Shown here one piece after another: positions 1 through 8,718 of a stretch of 64,000 nt of DNA. The DNA is from Hymenobacter cheonanensis (GTDB lineage Bacteria > Bacteroidota > Bacteroidia > Cytophagales > Hymenobacteraceae): assembly GCF_030581075.1 (NCBI RefSeq), contig NZ_JAUQSW010000004.1, positions 124,001 to 188,000 on the forward strand, given 5' to 3'. The translations under genes were made by a program, and so were the position numbers. Below the pieces are notes generated by a model. It searched no databases and had not been told where the DNA came from. It saw only the letters and a list, made by a program, of their open reading frames with translations. The first letter of the stretch is position 1; each line of letters starts with the position of its first letter.

Positions 1-669
1 GATGCCGGCCAGCGCGCCCATCAGCACGCCGCGCTCGCCGGTGAGGTCGGAGTATACTTCCTTCTTAAAATCAGTCTCGAACAGGTAGCCCGAGCCCACG
101 CCGATGCCCATGGCAATGGCCTTTTCCCAGGCCTTGCCGCTAGCATCCTGGTACACGGCGAAGGAAGAATTCAAGCCGCCGCCGGCCACAAACAAGCGGC
201 GCAGGCTGGTGCCGCTGCCCTTGGGAGCCACCAAAATCACGTCGATATCCTTGGCCGGGATGATATTGGTTTGCTCATTAAATGTGATGCCGAAGCCGTG
301 CGAGAAATACAGCGTTTTGCCCGGCGTGAGGTACTTCTGGAGCGTGGGCCACAGCGCAATCTGGCCCGCGTCGCTCAGCAGGTTGCAGATGATGGTGCCC
401 TTATCGGCAGCTTCCTCAATGCTGAAAAGCGACTCGCCCGGTACCCAGCCATCCTTCAGGGCGCGGTCCCACGAGGGCGTGCCCTCGCGCTGGCCCACAA
501 TGACATGGAAGCCGTTGTCGCGCATGTTCAGCGCCTGGCCGGGGCCCTGCACGCCGTAGCCGATTACGGCAATGGTGTCATTTTTCAGGAAATCAAGCGC
601 CTTTTGGAGCGGAAATTCGTCGCGGGTAATTACGGTTTCGGGTACGCCGCCAAAGTTGATGGTTGCCAT
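1..669 (-). CDS. ilvC: Ketol-acid reductoisomerase, N-terminal part (cut by window edge)
   Basis: Second enzyme of valine/isoleucine synthesis: it isomerises and reduces acetolactate with NADPH and Mg2+. The first 223 codons are present, starting at an ATG (669-667) with MATINFGGVPETV, followed by the Rossmann dinucleotide-binding stretch AVIGYGVQGPGQALNMRDNG, the SHGFG segment and VAPKGSGTSLR. The fragment ends near SDLTGERGVLMGALAGI, where the family places its metal-binding acidic residues. The FGGVPE opening and long spacing are the Bacteroidota form of the enzyme, as I remember that family. It is the last gene of the ilvD-ilvB-ilvN-ilvC run, about 160 bp after ilvN, with a GC-rich inverted repeat in the gap. 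The C-terminal knotted domain lies outside the window. Confidence 0.96.
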   Translation of the reverse strand, partial: MATINFGGVPETVITRDEFPLQKALDFLKNDTIAVIGYGVQGPGQALNMRDNGFHVIVGQREGTPSWDRALKDGWVPGESLFSIEEAADKGTIICNLLSDAGQIALWPTLQKYLTPGKTLYFSHGFGITFNEQTNIIPAKDIDVILVAPKGSGTSLRRLFVAGGGLNSSFAVYQDASGKAWEKAIAMGIGVGSGYLFETDFKKEVYSDLTGERGVLMGALAGI

Positions 670-679
670 TGGTTGGGAA

Positions 680-831
680 GGTTAGCCCCACCCCCCGGCC
701 CCCTCCCCTGCGGGGGAGGGGGAGCCTAACGGGAGCAAGGAAGTGGTTAAAAGAGGTTTATTAAGATTCTTAGCTAAAAGGCTGTCTTGCTTCCCTCCCC
801 GGCAGGGGAGGGGTTGGAGGTGGGGCTGTTA
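680..831. repeat. GC-rich inverted-repeat pair between ilvC and ilvN
   Basis: Two hairpin-forming GC-rich units face each other: about 685-724 (CCCCTCCCCTGCGGGGGAGG) and about 789-828 (CCCTCCCCGGCAGGGGAGGGG-like), with outer arms tagccccacc and ggtggggctg. A second copy of the same arrangement lies at 16290-16430, so this is a dispersed repeat. The ilvN stop codon (831-829) falls in its right arm. Confidence 0.7.
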
Positions 832-1434
832 CATGGTAAATACCTGCTCGCGGTCGTTCAAAAACTCGTTTTCGGCCACTTCCTCGCCCGGCTCGCGGCG
901 CTCAAACTCCTGGAGCTTGTGGTGGAAGCCATCGCTGGCCTTGATGATGGCAATGCGCGCCGACCGCACAAACTCAATGAGCCCGTAAGGCTGCAAAGCC
1001 TTGATTAAGTTGTCGGTTTCTTCGCGGTGGCCGGTAGTCTCAAACACCGTGTAGTCCTTGCGAATCACGACGGCCCTAGCCCCGTTTTCGCGTAGCAAGC
1101 GCTCCACGAGCACTTTCTCGGCAATGATGTCGGTGGGCACTTTATAGAGTGCCATCTCCTGCCAAATCACGTCTTCGTTAGGGTTGAAGTACACTTTGAG
1201 CACCTCCACCTGCTTTTCGATTTGCTTGGCGAGCTTTTCCACCACCTCCTCCGTTTCCACAATCACGATGTTGAAGCGGTGAATGCCCTCAATCTCCGAA
1301 GGCGACACGTTGAGGCTTTCGATATTGATTTTGCGGCGCGAAAAAATGATGGCAATGCGGTTGAGCAAACCCACCTGGTTTTCGGTGTACGCGGTGATGT
1401 TGTATTCCTGGCGGTCGGCGGGTTCGGGACTCAT
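829..1434 (-). CDS. ilvN: Acetolactate synthase small (regulatory) subunit
   Basis: Regulatory partner of IlvB; in the family it binds valine and raises catalytic-subunit activity. The N-terminal ACT domain is clear (YNITAYTENQVGLLNRIAII, then the SRRKINIESLNVSPSE stretch), followed by the C-terminal ALS_ss_C region (VPTDIIAEKVLVERLLRENG, YGLIEFVRSARIAI). The reading frame is open up to 1470, but residues before MSPEPADRQEYN do not resemble the family. The ATG at 1434 is therefore preferred, giving 201 aa. The longer start would lie inside a 28-bp palindrome. The gene lies 71 bp after ilvB, so the two subunits are probably co-transcribed. Confidence 0.94.
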   Translation of the reverse strand: MSPEPADRQEYNITAYTENQVGLLNRIAIIFSRRKINIESLNVSPSEIEGIHRFNIVIVETEEVVEKLAKQIEKQVEVLKVYFNPNEDVIWQEMALYKVPTDIIAEKVLVERLLRENGARAVVIRKDYTVFETTGHREETDNLIKALQPYGLIEFVRSARIAIIKASDGFHHKLQEFERREPGEEVAENEFLNDREQVFTM

Positions 1435-1453
1435 AATCAATAAGTTTAAATCA

Positions 1454-1481
1454 GTCGTCATGCTAAGCACAGCATGACGAC
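1454..1481. repeat. 28-bp palindrome between ilvB and ilvN
   Basis: Perfect 11-bp arms GTCGTCATGCT / AGCATGACGAC around a 6-nt loop. It shares the TCATGCT core with the larger palindromic elements at 5.2, 8.4 and 30.3 kb and may be a reduced copy of them. It has no T-run, so it does not look like a terminator. Confidence 0.6.
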
Positions 1482-1505
1482 CTTATTCAGTATCCTGCCA
1501 GATAA

Positions 1506-3239
1506 TTACCGCAGCCGGATTTCCGCCACGCTGCACCCCTGCGGTACCATCGGGAAGATGTTGTTTTCCTTCGTCACCATCACTTCGAGCAGGAAAGAGC
1601 CAGGATGCGCCAGCATCTTTTCGAGCGCTGGACGTAGCGCGTCACGCGCGTCCACGCGCTGGCCCGCAATGCGGTAGCCAGCCGCTACGGCCACAAAATC
1701 AGGACTTTGGATATCCACAAACGAGTAGCGGCGCTGGTGAAACAGCTCCTGCCACTGCCGCACCATGCCCAAAAACTGGTTGTTGAGGATGATGATTTTC
1801 ACGTCCACGCCCGTCTGCATTATCGTGCCCAGCTCCTGGATGGTCATCTGGAAGCCGCCGTCGCCAATCACGGCCACTACCGGCCGGTGCGGCGCGCCAA
1901 ACTTGGCCCCAATGGCGGCCGGCAGCGCGAAGCCCATCGTGCCCAGCCCGCCGCTCGTAACGTGGCTGCGCGACTGGTTTTGCCGCGCGTAGCGGCAGGC
2001 CACCATCTGGTGCTGCCCCACGTCGGACACGATAACGGCCTCACCGCCCGTAATTTCATTGAGCTGCTGCATCACCTCGCCCATCGTCAGTTCCTCCGAC
2101 GTCGGAAACAGCTCTTCCCGAATCACGGCGTCCACTTCCTGCGCCGCGTAGTCGTTGAAGCGGGCTAGCCAGGCTTCGTGCTGCCGGGGCTCAACCAGGG
2201 CCGTGAGCAAGGGCAGGGTTTCCTTGCAGTCGCCCCACACCGGCACGGTGGTTTTCACGTTCTTGCCAATCTCGGTGGGGTCAATGTCGAGGTGCACCAC
2301 CTGGGCCTGCTTGGCATACTTGTCGAGGCGGCCGGTCACGCGGTCGTCGAAGCGCATCCCGATGGCAATCAGCACATCGCACTCGTTGGTGAGCACGTTG
2401 GGGCCGTAGTTGCCGTGCATGCCCAGCATGCCCACATTCAGCGGGTGGCCGGTGGCTAGGGCCCCCACCCCCAGGATGGTCCAGGCCGCCGGGATGCCGC
2501 TTTTCTCCACAAATTCCTGAAACTCACGCTCAGCCTTGCCCAGCACCACGCCCTGGCCCCAGAGGATAAACGGCCGCTGGGCGCTATTAATCAGCGCCGC
2601 CGCCTGCTCGATATACTCCTTGCGCACCACCGGCGCGGGCCGGTAGCTGCGAATGTGCGTGCACGGCGCGTACTCCGGCGCGTCGAAGGTCTGCATCTGC
2701 GCATTCTTGGTGATGTCGACCAACACCGGGCCCGGCCGGCCGCTGCGCGCAATGTAAAACGCCTTGGCCAGGGCTTCGGGAATTTCTTCGGCCCTCGTTA
2801 CCTGGTAGTTCCACTTCGTGACGGGCGTCGTGATGTTGATGATATCCGTTTCCTGAAACGCATCGGTGCCCAGCAAATGCGCGAACACCTGCCCCGTGAT
2901 GCACACCAGCGGCGTGCTGTCGATGAGCGCATCGGCTAGGCCCGTCACAAGGTTGGTTGCGCCCGGCCCGCTCGTGGCCAGCGCCACGCCCACCCGGCCC
3001 GAGCTGCGCGCGTAGCCCTGCGCCGCATGAATGCCGCCCTGCTCGTGGCGCACCAGCACGTGGTTGAGCTGCTCTCTGAAGTCGTAGAGCGCGTCGTAAA
3101 TCGGAATGATGGCCCCGCCGGGATACCCAAAAATCGTGTCCACGCCCTCAGCCACCAGGGCTTGCAGCGTAGCTACTGCGCCCGTGGTGGGGGCGAGGGT
3201 AGGGGCGGCGGGGGCGGTAGCGGCTTGATTCTGGTACAT
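1506..3239 (-). CDS. ilvB: Acetolactate synthase large (catalytic) subunit
   Basis: ThDP-dependent enzyme joining two pyruvates, or pyruvate and 2-oxobutyrate, at the entry to Val/Leu/Ile synthesis. At 577 aa it is full length. The N-terminal ThDP domain carries FGYPGGAIIPIYDAL and the catalytic glutamate E66 in VRHEQGG. A central domain follows (around residues 210-350). The C-terminal ThDP-binding motif GDGGFQMT...LNNQFLGM lies around residue 460. The start at MYQNQAATAP leaves a short Pro/Ala-rich tail before the domain and fits the 49-bp gap to ilvD. It sits between ilvD and ilvN in the ilv operon. Confidence 0.97.
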   Translation of the reverse strand: MYQNQAATAPAAPTLAPTTGAVATLQALVAEGVDTIFGYPGGAIIPIYDALYDFREQLNHVLVRHEQGGIHAAQGYARSSGRVGVALATSGPGATNLVTGLADALIDSTPLVCITGQVFAHLLGTDAFQETDIINITTPVTKWNYQVTRAEEIPEALAKAFYIARSGRPGPVLVDITKNAQMQTFDAPEYAPCTHIRSYRPAPVVRKEYIEQAAALINSAQRPFILWGQGVVLGKAEREFQEFVEKSGIPAAWTILGVGALATGHPLNVGMLGMHGNYGPNVLTNECDVLIAIGMRFDDRVTGRLDKYAKQAQVVHLDIDPTEIGKNVKTTVPVWGDCKETLPLLTALVEPRQHEAWLARFNDYAAQEVDAVIREELFPTSEELTMGEVMQQLNEITGGEAVIVSDVGQHQMVACRYARQNQSRSHVTSGGLGTMGFALPAAIGAKFGAPHRPVVAVIGDGGFQMTIQELGTIMQTGVDVKIIILNNQFLGMVRQWQELFHQRRYSFVDIQSPDFVAVAAGYRIAGQRVDARDALRPALEKMLAHPGSFLLEVMVTKENNIFPMVPQGCSVAEIRLR

Positions 3240-3288
3240 AATTGCTTGTAGGTTAGGCAGTTGTGAAACGTCCTGGTCGGCTGGCCCG

Positions 3289-5013
3289 CTAGTGCGTCAA
3301 GTGGGCGCTTGCCGTTGGCACCGCCTGCTCGTCTTCTTCCAATAGGTCGGTGATGCAGCCGTGGCTGGCGTCGCTCACGGTGCGGATGTACTTGAGCAGC
3401 ACGCCCTGGCGCACCGGCAGCGGCGGGCGGCGCCAGGCGGCGCGGCGGTCGGCCAGCTCGGCATCGGTCAGCTGCACATCAATGGTGTTGGTGGCGGCGT
3501 CGAGGATAATCCAGTCGTCGTTCTGCACCAGGGCTAGCCCGCCGCCGTCGTAAGCCTCGGGGCAAATGTGGCCGATTACGAAGCCGTGCGTGCCCCCCGA
3601 AAAGCGGCCGTCCGTTATCAAGGCCACTTTATCGCCCAGGCCCGCGCCCATGATGGCCGAGGTAGGCTTCAGCATTTCGGGCATGCCCGGCCCGCCCTTC
3701 GGCCCTACGTAGCGAATCACCACCACCTGCCCGGCCTTGATTTTGTGGTCGATAATGCCCTGGTTCAGCTCCTCTTCCGAGTTGAAAACGATGGCTGGGC
3801 CCTCAAACCGCAAGCCTTCCTTGCCACTGATTTTGGCCACGCTGCCCTTGGTAGCGAGGTTGCCATACAGCATCTGAATGTGCCCGTCGGCCTTGATGGG
3901 GTTACTGAGCGGGCGCAGCAAGTCCTGCCCGGGGCCTAGCGGCTGCACCTCGGCCAGGTTCTCGGCCAGCGTGCGGCCGGTCACGGTCATCAGGTCGCCG
4001 TTCAGCAGGCCGTGGTCGAGCAGCGTGCGCTGCACGGCGGGCACGCCGCCGAGCTTCGACAAATCCTCCATCAGGTACTTGCCGCTGGGCTTGAGGTCGG
4101 CCAGCACCGGCACGCGGTTGCTCACGGCCTGAAAATCCTCCATGGTGAGGTGCACGCCGGCCGCGTGGGCAATGGCAATGAGGTGCAGCACGGCATTGGT
4201 CGAGCCGCCGAGCACCGTTACCACCACCATCGCGTTTTCAAAGGCCGCGCGGGTCATGATGTCGCGCGGCTTCAAATCAAGCTCCAGTAAGCGGCGCAGA
4301 TACCCGCCGGTATCGAGGCACTCCTGCATTTTGGCCGCGCTCTCGGCCGGCAGCGACGACGACGCGGGCACGCTCATGCCCAGCGTTTCGATGGCCGCCG
4401 CCAGGGTATTGGCCGTGTACATGCCGCCGCACGCGCCCGGCCCCGGGCAGGCATTATGAATAATGCCCTGGTAATCCTCCTCCGAAATCTGCCCGTTAAC
4501 CTTTTTACCATAAGCCTCGAAGCACGATACAATGTTGAGCTTCTGCCCCTTAAATTCGCCGCCCCGAATGCTGCCGCCATACACCATCAGAGAGGGCCGG
4601 TTGAGCCGCGCCATGGCGATGAGCGCGCCGGGCATGTTCTTGTCGCAGCCCACCACGGTGGCCAGGGCATCGTAGTAGTGCGCACCCGCCATGGCCTCAA
4701 TCGAATCGGCAATTATCTCCCTAGAAACCAGTGAGTAGCGCATACCCGCGTTGCCGTTGGTGATGCCGTCGCTCACGCCGATGGTGTTGAAGCGGAGCCC
4801 TACCAGGCCCTGGGCGGCCACGCCGCGCTTCACCTCGTTGGCTAGCCCATCCAGGTGCATGTTGCAGGTGTTGCCCTCGAAGCCCGTGGAGCAGATGCCC
4901 ACGAACGGCTTGCGCAAATCCGCATCCGACAGGCCCGCGCCAATAAGCATGGCTTGCGAGGCCGGCAAGCTGTCGTCCTGGGTATAGATGCGACTGAATT
5001 TATTGAGAGTCAT
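3289..5013 (-). CDS. ilvD: Dihydroxy-acid dehydratase
   Basis: Iron-sulfur lyase that dehydrates the IlvC products to the 2-oxo acids of valine and isoleucine. At 574 aa it is full length. The three cysteines expected to hold the cluster are visible: C50 in [12 protein letters not shown]123 in VGCDKNMPG and C195 in [14 protein letters not shown]. The C-terminal [17 protein letters not shown] motif is also present. It is the first structural gene of the ilv run, and its start lies 35 bp after a terminator hairpin and 93 bp after a branched-chain-rich leader peptide. Its transcription is therefore very probably attenuated when Leu/Ile/Val are plentiful. Confidence 0.97.
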   Translation of the reverse strand: MTLNKFSRIYTQDDSLPASQAMLIGAGLSDADLRKPFVGICSTGFEGNTCNMHLDGLANEVKRGVAAQGLVGLRFNTIGVSDGITNGNAGMRYSLVSREIIADSIEAMAGAHYYDALATVVGCDKNMPGALIAMARLNRPSLMVYGGSIRGGEFKGQKLNIVSCFEAYGKKVNGQISEEDYQGIIHNACPGPGACGGMYTANTLAAAIETLGMSVPASSSLPAESAAKMQECLDTGGYLRRLLELDLKPRDIMTRAAFENAMVVVTVLGGSTNAVLHLIAIAHAAGVHLTMEDFQAVSNRVPVLADLKPSGKYLMEDLSKLGGVPAVQRTLLDHGLLNGDLMTVTGRTLAENLAEVQPLGPGQDLLRPLSNPIKADGHIQMLYGNLATKGSVAKISGKEGLRFEGPAIVFNSEEELNQGIIDHKIKAGQVVVIRYVGPKGGPGMPEMLKPTSAIMGAGLGDKVALITDGRFSGGTHGFVIGHICPEAYDGGGLALVQNDDWIILDAATNTIDVQLTDAELADRRAAWRRPPLPVRQGVLLKYIRTVSDASHGCITDLLEEDEQAVPTASAHLTH

Positions 5014-5048
5014 AGTGTTAAGGCGGCGAAGAAAAACGAATTGGTCCT

Positions 5049-5083
5049 AAAAAAACCTTCCTGAGCCGCGGGCCAGGAAGGTT
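5049..5083 (-). terminator. Attenuator terminator ahead of ilvD
   Basis: Read on the minus strand: perfect 10-bp stem AACCTTCCTG / CAGGAAGGTT with a 10-nt GC-rich loop, running straight into a T-tract (plus-strand A's 5049-5055, partly in the stem). It lies after the stop of the leader peptide (5107) and before the ilvD start (5013). That is the position of an attenuator rather than an end-of-operon terminator. Confidence 0.85.
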
Positions 5084-5106
5084 ATCTTAAGGGTAAGAAG
5101 TACCTG

Positions 5107-5163
5107 CTAGCCCGCGAGGGTAGGAATAATGACCACAGAAATGACTAGCAGGAAAGGACGCAT
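5107..5163 (-). CDS. Branched-chain-rich leader peptide of the ilv operon (attenuation)
   Basis: An 18-codon ORF starting at ATG 5163-5161 and ending at TAG 5109-5107. The peptide is MRPFLLVISVVIIPTLAG: nine of 18 residues are Leu, Val or Ile, including the run VVII. It is followed by a strong terminator hairpin (5083-5049) and then ilvD. This is the textbook layout of a translation-coupled attenuator: ribosome stalling at scarce Leu/Val/Ile codons would favour read-through into ilvDBNC. CCTGCTAG (5152-5145, minus strand) within the ORF can pair with CTAGCAGG (5110-5103) at its end, giving an early hairpin that a stalled ribosome would disrupt. I did not work out the full antiterminator pairing. 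No other function is likely for so short a peptide. Confidence 0.85.
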   Translation of the reverse strand: MRPFLLVISVVIIPTLAG

Positions 5164-5183
5164 GGCTTGAGAATTGAAATCGT

Positions 5184-5277
5184 TTGTCATGCTGACGAAG
5201 GAAGCATCTCGCTTGGTGCAGTAACCTCGTGCGCTAGCGACGAAGCGAGCGAGATGCTTCCTTCGTCAGCATGACAA
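5184..5277. repeat. Palindromic intergenic element, copy 1 (between leuB and the ilv leader)
   Basis: A 94-bp element whose arms TTGTCATGCTGACGAAGGAA.. and ..TTCCTTCGTCAGCATGACAA pair over about 30 bp. The core TCATGCTGA...GAAGCATCT is shared with the copies at 8446-8537 and 30306-30400, while the segment between differs but remains complementary within the copy. It lies 21 bp upstream of the leader-peptide start. Confidence 0.85.
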
Positions 5278-5300
5278 GCAAGTATTTATAGGCGAGTTAC

Positions 5301-6422
5301 TTAAATAATCGTGCTCACGCCCACTGCAATGTTGTGCGCGTTCCACTGCTGCTCGTTCGAGTCGGCAATCCAAAAAGCCACGTAGCTGCCCACCTGCTCG
5401 GTAGTGTAGGGCGCAGTAGGATTTAGCTCCGGCGTCAAGATGTTGTTGGTCAAGGCTTCATCTACCGCTTCGCGTACCAATTCCGCTTCGGCCGGCAGGC
5501 CCACGTGGTCAAGCAGCATGGCGGCCGAAAGAATGGCCGCCAGCGGATTGGCAATACCCTTGCCCTTGGCCTGCGGATAAGAGCCGTGGATGGGCTCGAA
5601 TACCGCCACCGCCGCGCCCACCGAAGCCGAGGGCAGCAGGCCCATCGAGCCGGCAATGACCGAGGCTTCGTCCGAAATAATGTCGCCGAACATGTTCTCG
5701 GTCAGCACCACGTCGAACTGCTTGGGGTTGGTGATAATCTGCATCGCGGCGTTGTCCACGAACAGGTAATCGACCGTCACCTCGGGGTACTGCGGCGCGA
5801 TTTCGCGCACTACTTCGCGCCACAAGCGCGAGGTTTCCAATACGTTAGCTTTATCAACCAGCGTGAGGTGCTGGCGGCGCCCGGCGGCCGACTGAAACGC
5901 CAAGTGCGCAATGCGCTCAATCTCGGGCCGTGAATACGTGCAATTATCGTAAGCCGTGCCATCAGCCGTGCGACCTTTCTCACCGAAGTAGATACCGCCC
6001 GTCAGTTCCCGGAAAATCACCAGGTCGGTGCCCTCAATACGGTCCGATTTCAGCGGCGAGTGCTTCAGCAAGGCTTTGTAGGCCGTAACCGGCCGGATGT
6101 TGGCAAACAGCCCTAGCTCCTTGCGCATGCGCAGCAGGCCCTGCTCGGGCCGCACCTTGGCGCTGGGGTCGTTGTCGTACTTCGGGTCGCCGATAGCCCC
6201 GAACAGCACCGCGTCGGAGGCGCGGCAGGCGGCCAGGGTTTCGTCGGGCAGCGGGTTGCCGGTGGCGTCGATGGCGCAGGCGCCCACCAGGTGCGAAGTA
6301 AACTCGAAGCGGTGGCCGAAGCGCTCGGCTACGGCGTCGAGCACTTTCACGGCCTGCCGACAGACTTCCGGCCCGATGCCATCGCCGGGCAGCAAGGCTA
6401 TTTTCTTGGTTACCATGTCCAT
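5301..6422 (-). CDS. leuB: 3-isopropylmalate dehydrogenase
   Basis: NAD-dependent oxidative decarboxylase making 2-oxoisocaproate, the direct precursor of leucine. The 373-aa product opens [15 protein letters not shown], has the [14 protein letters not shown] active-site segment, [17 protein letters not shown] and the NAD-binding stretch [18 protein letters not shown]. The first ATG (6422) overlaps the end of leuD by 13 bp; a second ATG two codons later (6416) is equally possible. The overlap indicates translational coupling with leuD. The next gene downstream, after a palindromic repeat and an attenuator, is ilvD. Confidence 0.96.
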   Translation of the reverse strand: MDMVTKKIALLPGDGIGPEVCRQAVKVLDAVAERFGHRFEFTSHLVGACAIDATGNPLPDETLAACRASDAVLFGAIGDPKYDNDPSAKVRPEQGLLRMRKELGLFANIRPVTAYKALLKHSPLKSDRIEGTDLVIFRELTGGIYFGEKGRTADGTAYDNCTYSRPEIERIAHLAFQSAAGRRQHLTLVDKANVLETSRLWREVVREIAPQYPEVTVDYLFVDNAAMQIITNPKQFDVVLTENMFGDIISDEASVIAGSMGLLPSASVGAAVAVFEPIHGSYPQAKGKGIANPLAAILSAAMLLDHVGLPAEAELVREAVDEALTNNILTPELNPTAPYTTEQVGSYVAFWIADSNEQQWNAHNIAVGVSTII

Positions 6423-7006
6423 GCGCGTTGTTTTTCAAAGGCCTCAATGGCCGATTTTTGATTTACTAAAAAGTCAATGTCGTCGTAGCCGTTAATCAGG
6501 CACTCCTTTTTGTAGCCGTCGATGGCGAAGCTGAACGTCTCGCCCCAGGCCGGCACCGCTAGGGTCTGCGAAGGCAAATCGACCACCAGTTCCAGCTGCG
6601 GGTTCTCCTCGATGGCGGCCAGCAGGCGGGCTAGCACCTCATCACTCACTTGCAGGGGCAACAGGCCGGTATTCAAGGCATTACCCCGGAAAATATCGGC
6701 GAAGTAGCTGGAAATAACCGTCCGAAAACCGGCATCATACAGCGCCCAGGCGGCGTGCTCGCGGCTGCTGCCGCAGCCAAAGTTTTTGCCCGCCACCAGG
6801 ATGGTGCCGGTGTAGCGCGGGTCGTTCAGCACGAAGTCGGCTTTGGGCGAGCCATCGGCGTTGTAGCGCCAGTCGCAAAACAGGTTTTCGCCGAAGCCCT
6901 CGCGGGTGGTCGCTTTCAGAAACCGGGCCGGAATAATCTGGTCAGTATCAATGTTTTCCAGCGGCAGCGGGCGGCCGGTGGTGTGCAGGGTTTGAAATTT
7001 TTCCAT
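6410..7006 (-). CDS. leuD: 3-isopropylmalate dehydratase small subunit
   Basis: Swivelling-domain subunit that works with LeuC to convert 2-isopropylmalate to 3-isopropylmalate. The 198-aa product has the family signatures [21 protein letters not shown] near the start and [14 protein letters not shown] around residues 75-88, which bind substrate. Its ATG shares one base with the leuC stop (TAATG at 7008-7004), and its end overlaps leuB by 13 bp, so leuC, leuD and leuB form a tightly coupled unit. Confidence 0.96.
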   Translation of the reverse strand: MEKFQTLHTTGRPLPLENIDTDQIIPARFLKATTREGFGENLFCDWRYNADGSPKADFVLNDPRYTGTILVAGKNFGCGSSREHAAWALYDAGFRTVISSYFADIFRGNALNTGLLPLQVSDEVLARLLAAIEENPQLELVVDLPSQTLAVPAWGETFSFAIDGYKKECLINGYDDIDFLVNQKSAIEAFEKQRAWTW

Positions 7007-8397
7007 TAGTTCAAATACTGCGTAATGTCTACGATGCGGCCCTGCACGGCCGTAATGGCGGCCACCAGCGGGCTAGCCAGCAGCGTGCGCGAGCCAGGGC
7101 CCTGGCGGCCTTCGAAGTTGCGGTTGGAGGTAGCCACGCAATACTTGCCGGCCGGAATCTTATCCTCGTTCATGGCCAGGCAGGCACTGCAACCGGGCTC
7201 GCGCAGCTCGAAGCCGGCGGCAGCAAAAATCTTGTCGATGCCCTCGGCAATAGCTTGCTGCTCAACTTGTTTGGAGCCGGGCACGATGAAGGCGGCCACG
7301 TGCTCAGCCTTCTGCTTGCCCTGCACGTAGGCGGCCACGGCGCGCAGGTCCTCGATGCGCGAATTGGTGCAGCTGCCGATAAATACGTAGTCAATCTGCT
7401 TGCCGAGCAGCGACTCGCCGCGCTCGAAGCCCATGTATTTCAGCGACTTATCGAAGCTCTCGGCTTCGCTGGCGGGTACTTCGCTCGGCACGTGGCCGGT
7501 GAGGGCGATGCCCATGCCAGGGTTGGTGCCGTAGGTAATCATGGGCGTAATGTCGGCCGCCTGGTAGGTGTACTCGGTTTCAAACGTGGCGTCGTCGTCC
7601 GAATACAGCGTTTGCCAGTAGGCCACGGCGTCGTTCCAAGCCGCGCCCTTAGGCGCAAAGGGCCGGCCCTCCACGTAGGCAAACGTGGTGGCATCGGGGG
7701 CGATGAGGCCGCCGCGCGCGCCCATCTCGATGCTCATGTTGCAGATGGTCATGCGGCCTTCCATGCTGAGGCCGCGCACGGCGCTACCCGCGTACTCCAC
7801 GAAATGGCCGGTGGCCCCGCCTGTGCCGAGCTGCGCGATAATGTAGAGAATCAAGTCTTTAGCCGTGACGCCCGGCCGCAGCTCGCCTTCTACCGAGATG
7901 CGCATGCGCTTGGGCCGGCTCAGCAGCAGGCACTGCGAGGCCATCACCTGCGCCACCTGGCTGGTGCCGATGCCGAAGGCCACCGCGCCAAATGCGCCGT
8001 GGGTGCTGGTGTGGCTGTCGCCGCACACCATCGTCAGGCCCGGCTGGGTCAACCCCAGCTCCGGCCCGATGATGTGCACAATACCCTGGCGCGGGTGGCC
8101 TAGCCCGTACAATTCAATCCCGTATTTCTGGCAGTTTTCGGTCAGCTTTTCTACTTGCAGGCGCGAGAGCGGCTCCCGGATGGGCTGGTCTTGGTGCAAG
8201 GTCGGCACGTTGTGGTCGGCCGTGGCCAGAATCTGGCTGGGGCGGAATAGCGGCAGGTTGCGCGCGGAAATCTCGTCAAATGCCTGGGGGCTAGTGACTT
8301 CGTGAATGAGGTGGCGGTCGATGTACACCACGTCGAGCCCCTCGATGGAGCGAACGACGTGGGCATCCCAGATTTTATCGAATAGCGTGCGGGACAT
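7006..8397 (-). CDS. leuC: 3-isopropylmalate dehydratase large subunit
   Basis: Aconitase-family [4Fe-4S] subunit of isopropylmalate isomerase. The 463-aa product is normal length. Visible motifs include [44 protein letters not shown] and [13 protein letters not shown]; the cysteines of the last two are the expected cluster ligands. It is followed without a gap by leuD. Upstream, 321 bp separate it from leuA, including a palindromic repeat, so it may have its own promoter; I found no convincing one. Confidence 0.96.
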   Translation of the reverse strand: MSRTLFDKIWDAHVVRSIEGLDVVYIDRHLIHEVTSPQAFDEISARNLPLFRPSQILATADHNVPTLHQDQPIREPLSRLQVEKLTENCQKYGIELYGLGHPRQGIVHIIGPELGLTQPGLTMVCGDSHTSTHGAFGAVAFGIGTSQVAQVMASQCLLLSRPKRMRISVEGELRPGVTAKDLILYIIAQLGTGGATGHFVEYAGSAVRGLSMEGRMTICNMSIEMGARGGLIAPDATTFAYVEGRPFAPKGAAWNDAVAYWQTLYSDDDATFETEYTYQAADITPMITYGTNPGMGIALTGHVPSEVPASEAESFDKSLKYMGFERGESLLGKQIDYVFIGSCTNSRIEDLRAVAAYVQGKQKAEHVAAFIVPGSKQVEQQAIAEGIDKIFAAAGFELREPGCSACLAMNEDKIPAGKYCVATSNRNFEGRQGPGSRTLLASPLVAAITAVQGRIVDITQYLN

Positions 8398-8445
8398 GGG
8401 GTAGGAATAGGATAACGTAATTTTTAAAACGTCAGACCAATAAGT

Positions 8446-8537
8446 CTGTCATGCTGAACGCAGTGAAGCATCTTGGTCGCTTCTGCCGTACCGTTCAATA
8501 ATGCGGTAGAGATGCTTCACTGCGTTCAGCATGACAG
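8446..8537. repeat. Palindromic intergenic element, copy 2 (between leuA and leuC)
   Basis: Arms CTGTCATGCTGAACGCAGTG.. and ..CACTGCGTTCAGCATGACAG match perfectly over 28 bp, around a less regular centre that contains gcggtaga. Same core as copies at 5184-5277 and 30306-30400. No T-run follows the stem on either strand. Confidence 0.87.
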
Positions 8538-8718
8538 CTGTATTTGGTTATGCTCTTTAGTTAAGACAATAAAAAGAATAAGGAAACGAAGCAACAGGGG
8601 GAAATTTTGGTCGTGTTAAGGGTGTGAAAGAATGGCGTTTATGGGGTTTTAACCCGACCCCCTGATTTCCCTGCTCCCACCCACTGGCAGCGCCTGCCAC
8701 CCCGTTTCCTTAGCCTTT
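8538..8718. other. Rest of the leuA-leuC spacer, no gene seen
   Basis: I see no credible ORF, RNA or strong hairpin here, apart from the near-palindrome TGGCAGCGCCTGCCA close to the leuA stop. With the repeat it makes up the 321-bp gap between leuA and leuC, unusually long inside an otherwise compact pathway cluster. Confidence 0.4.

Noticed and set aside
1435..1470. Upstream start for ilvN
   Set aside because: Those 12 residues are not family-like and the codons run into a palindrome; the ATG at 1434 gives the typical N-terminus.
1..5000. Apparent abundance of the tetramer CTAG (often as GCTAGCC), striking because CTAG is rare in many bacteria
   Set aside because: A hand count of roughly a dozen in the first 5 kb does not exceed what base composition would allow; it is not scarce here, but I cannot call it enriched without a proper count.
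7255..8103. 282-codon plus-strand ORF opposite leuC
   Set aside because: Antisense to leuC, His/Ala/Gly-rich without domain signals; leuC is complete with cluster ligands.
8538..8718. Possible second leader peptide or attenuator ahead of leuC or leuA
   Set aside because: I looked for short I/L/V-rich ORFs followed by a hairpin in both upstream regions and found none; only a weak 5-bp stem lies just before leuA.
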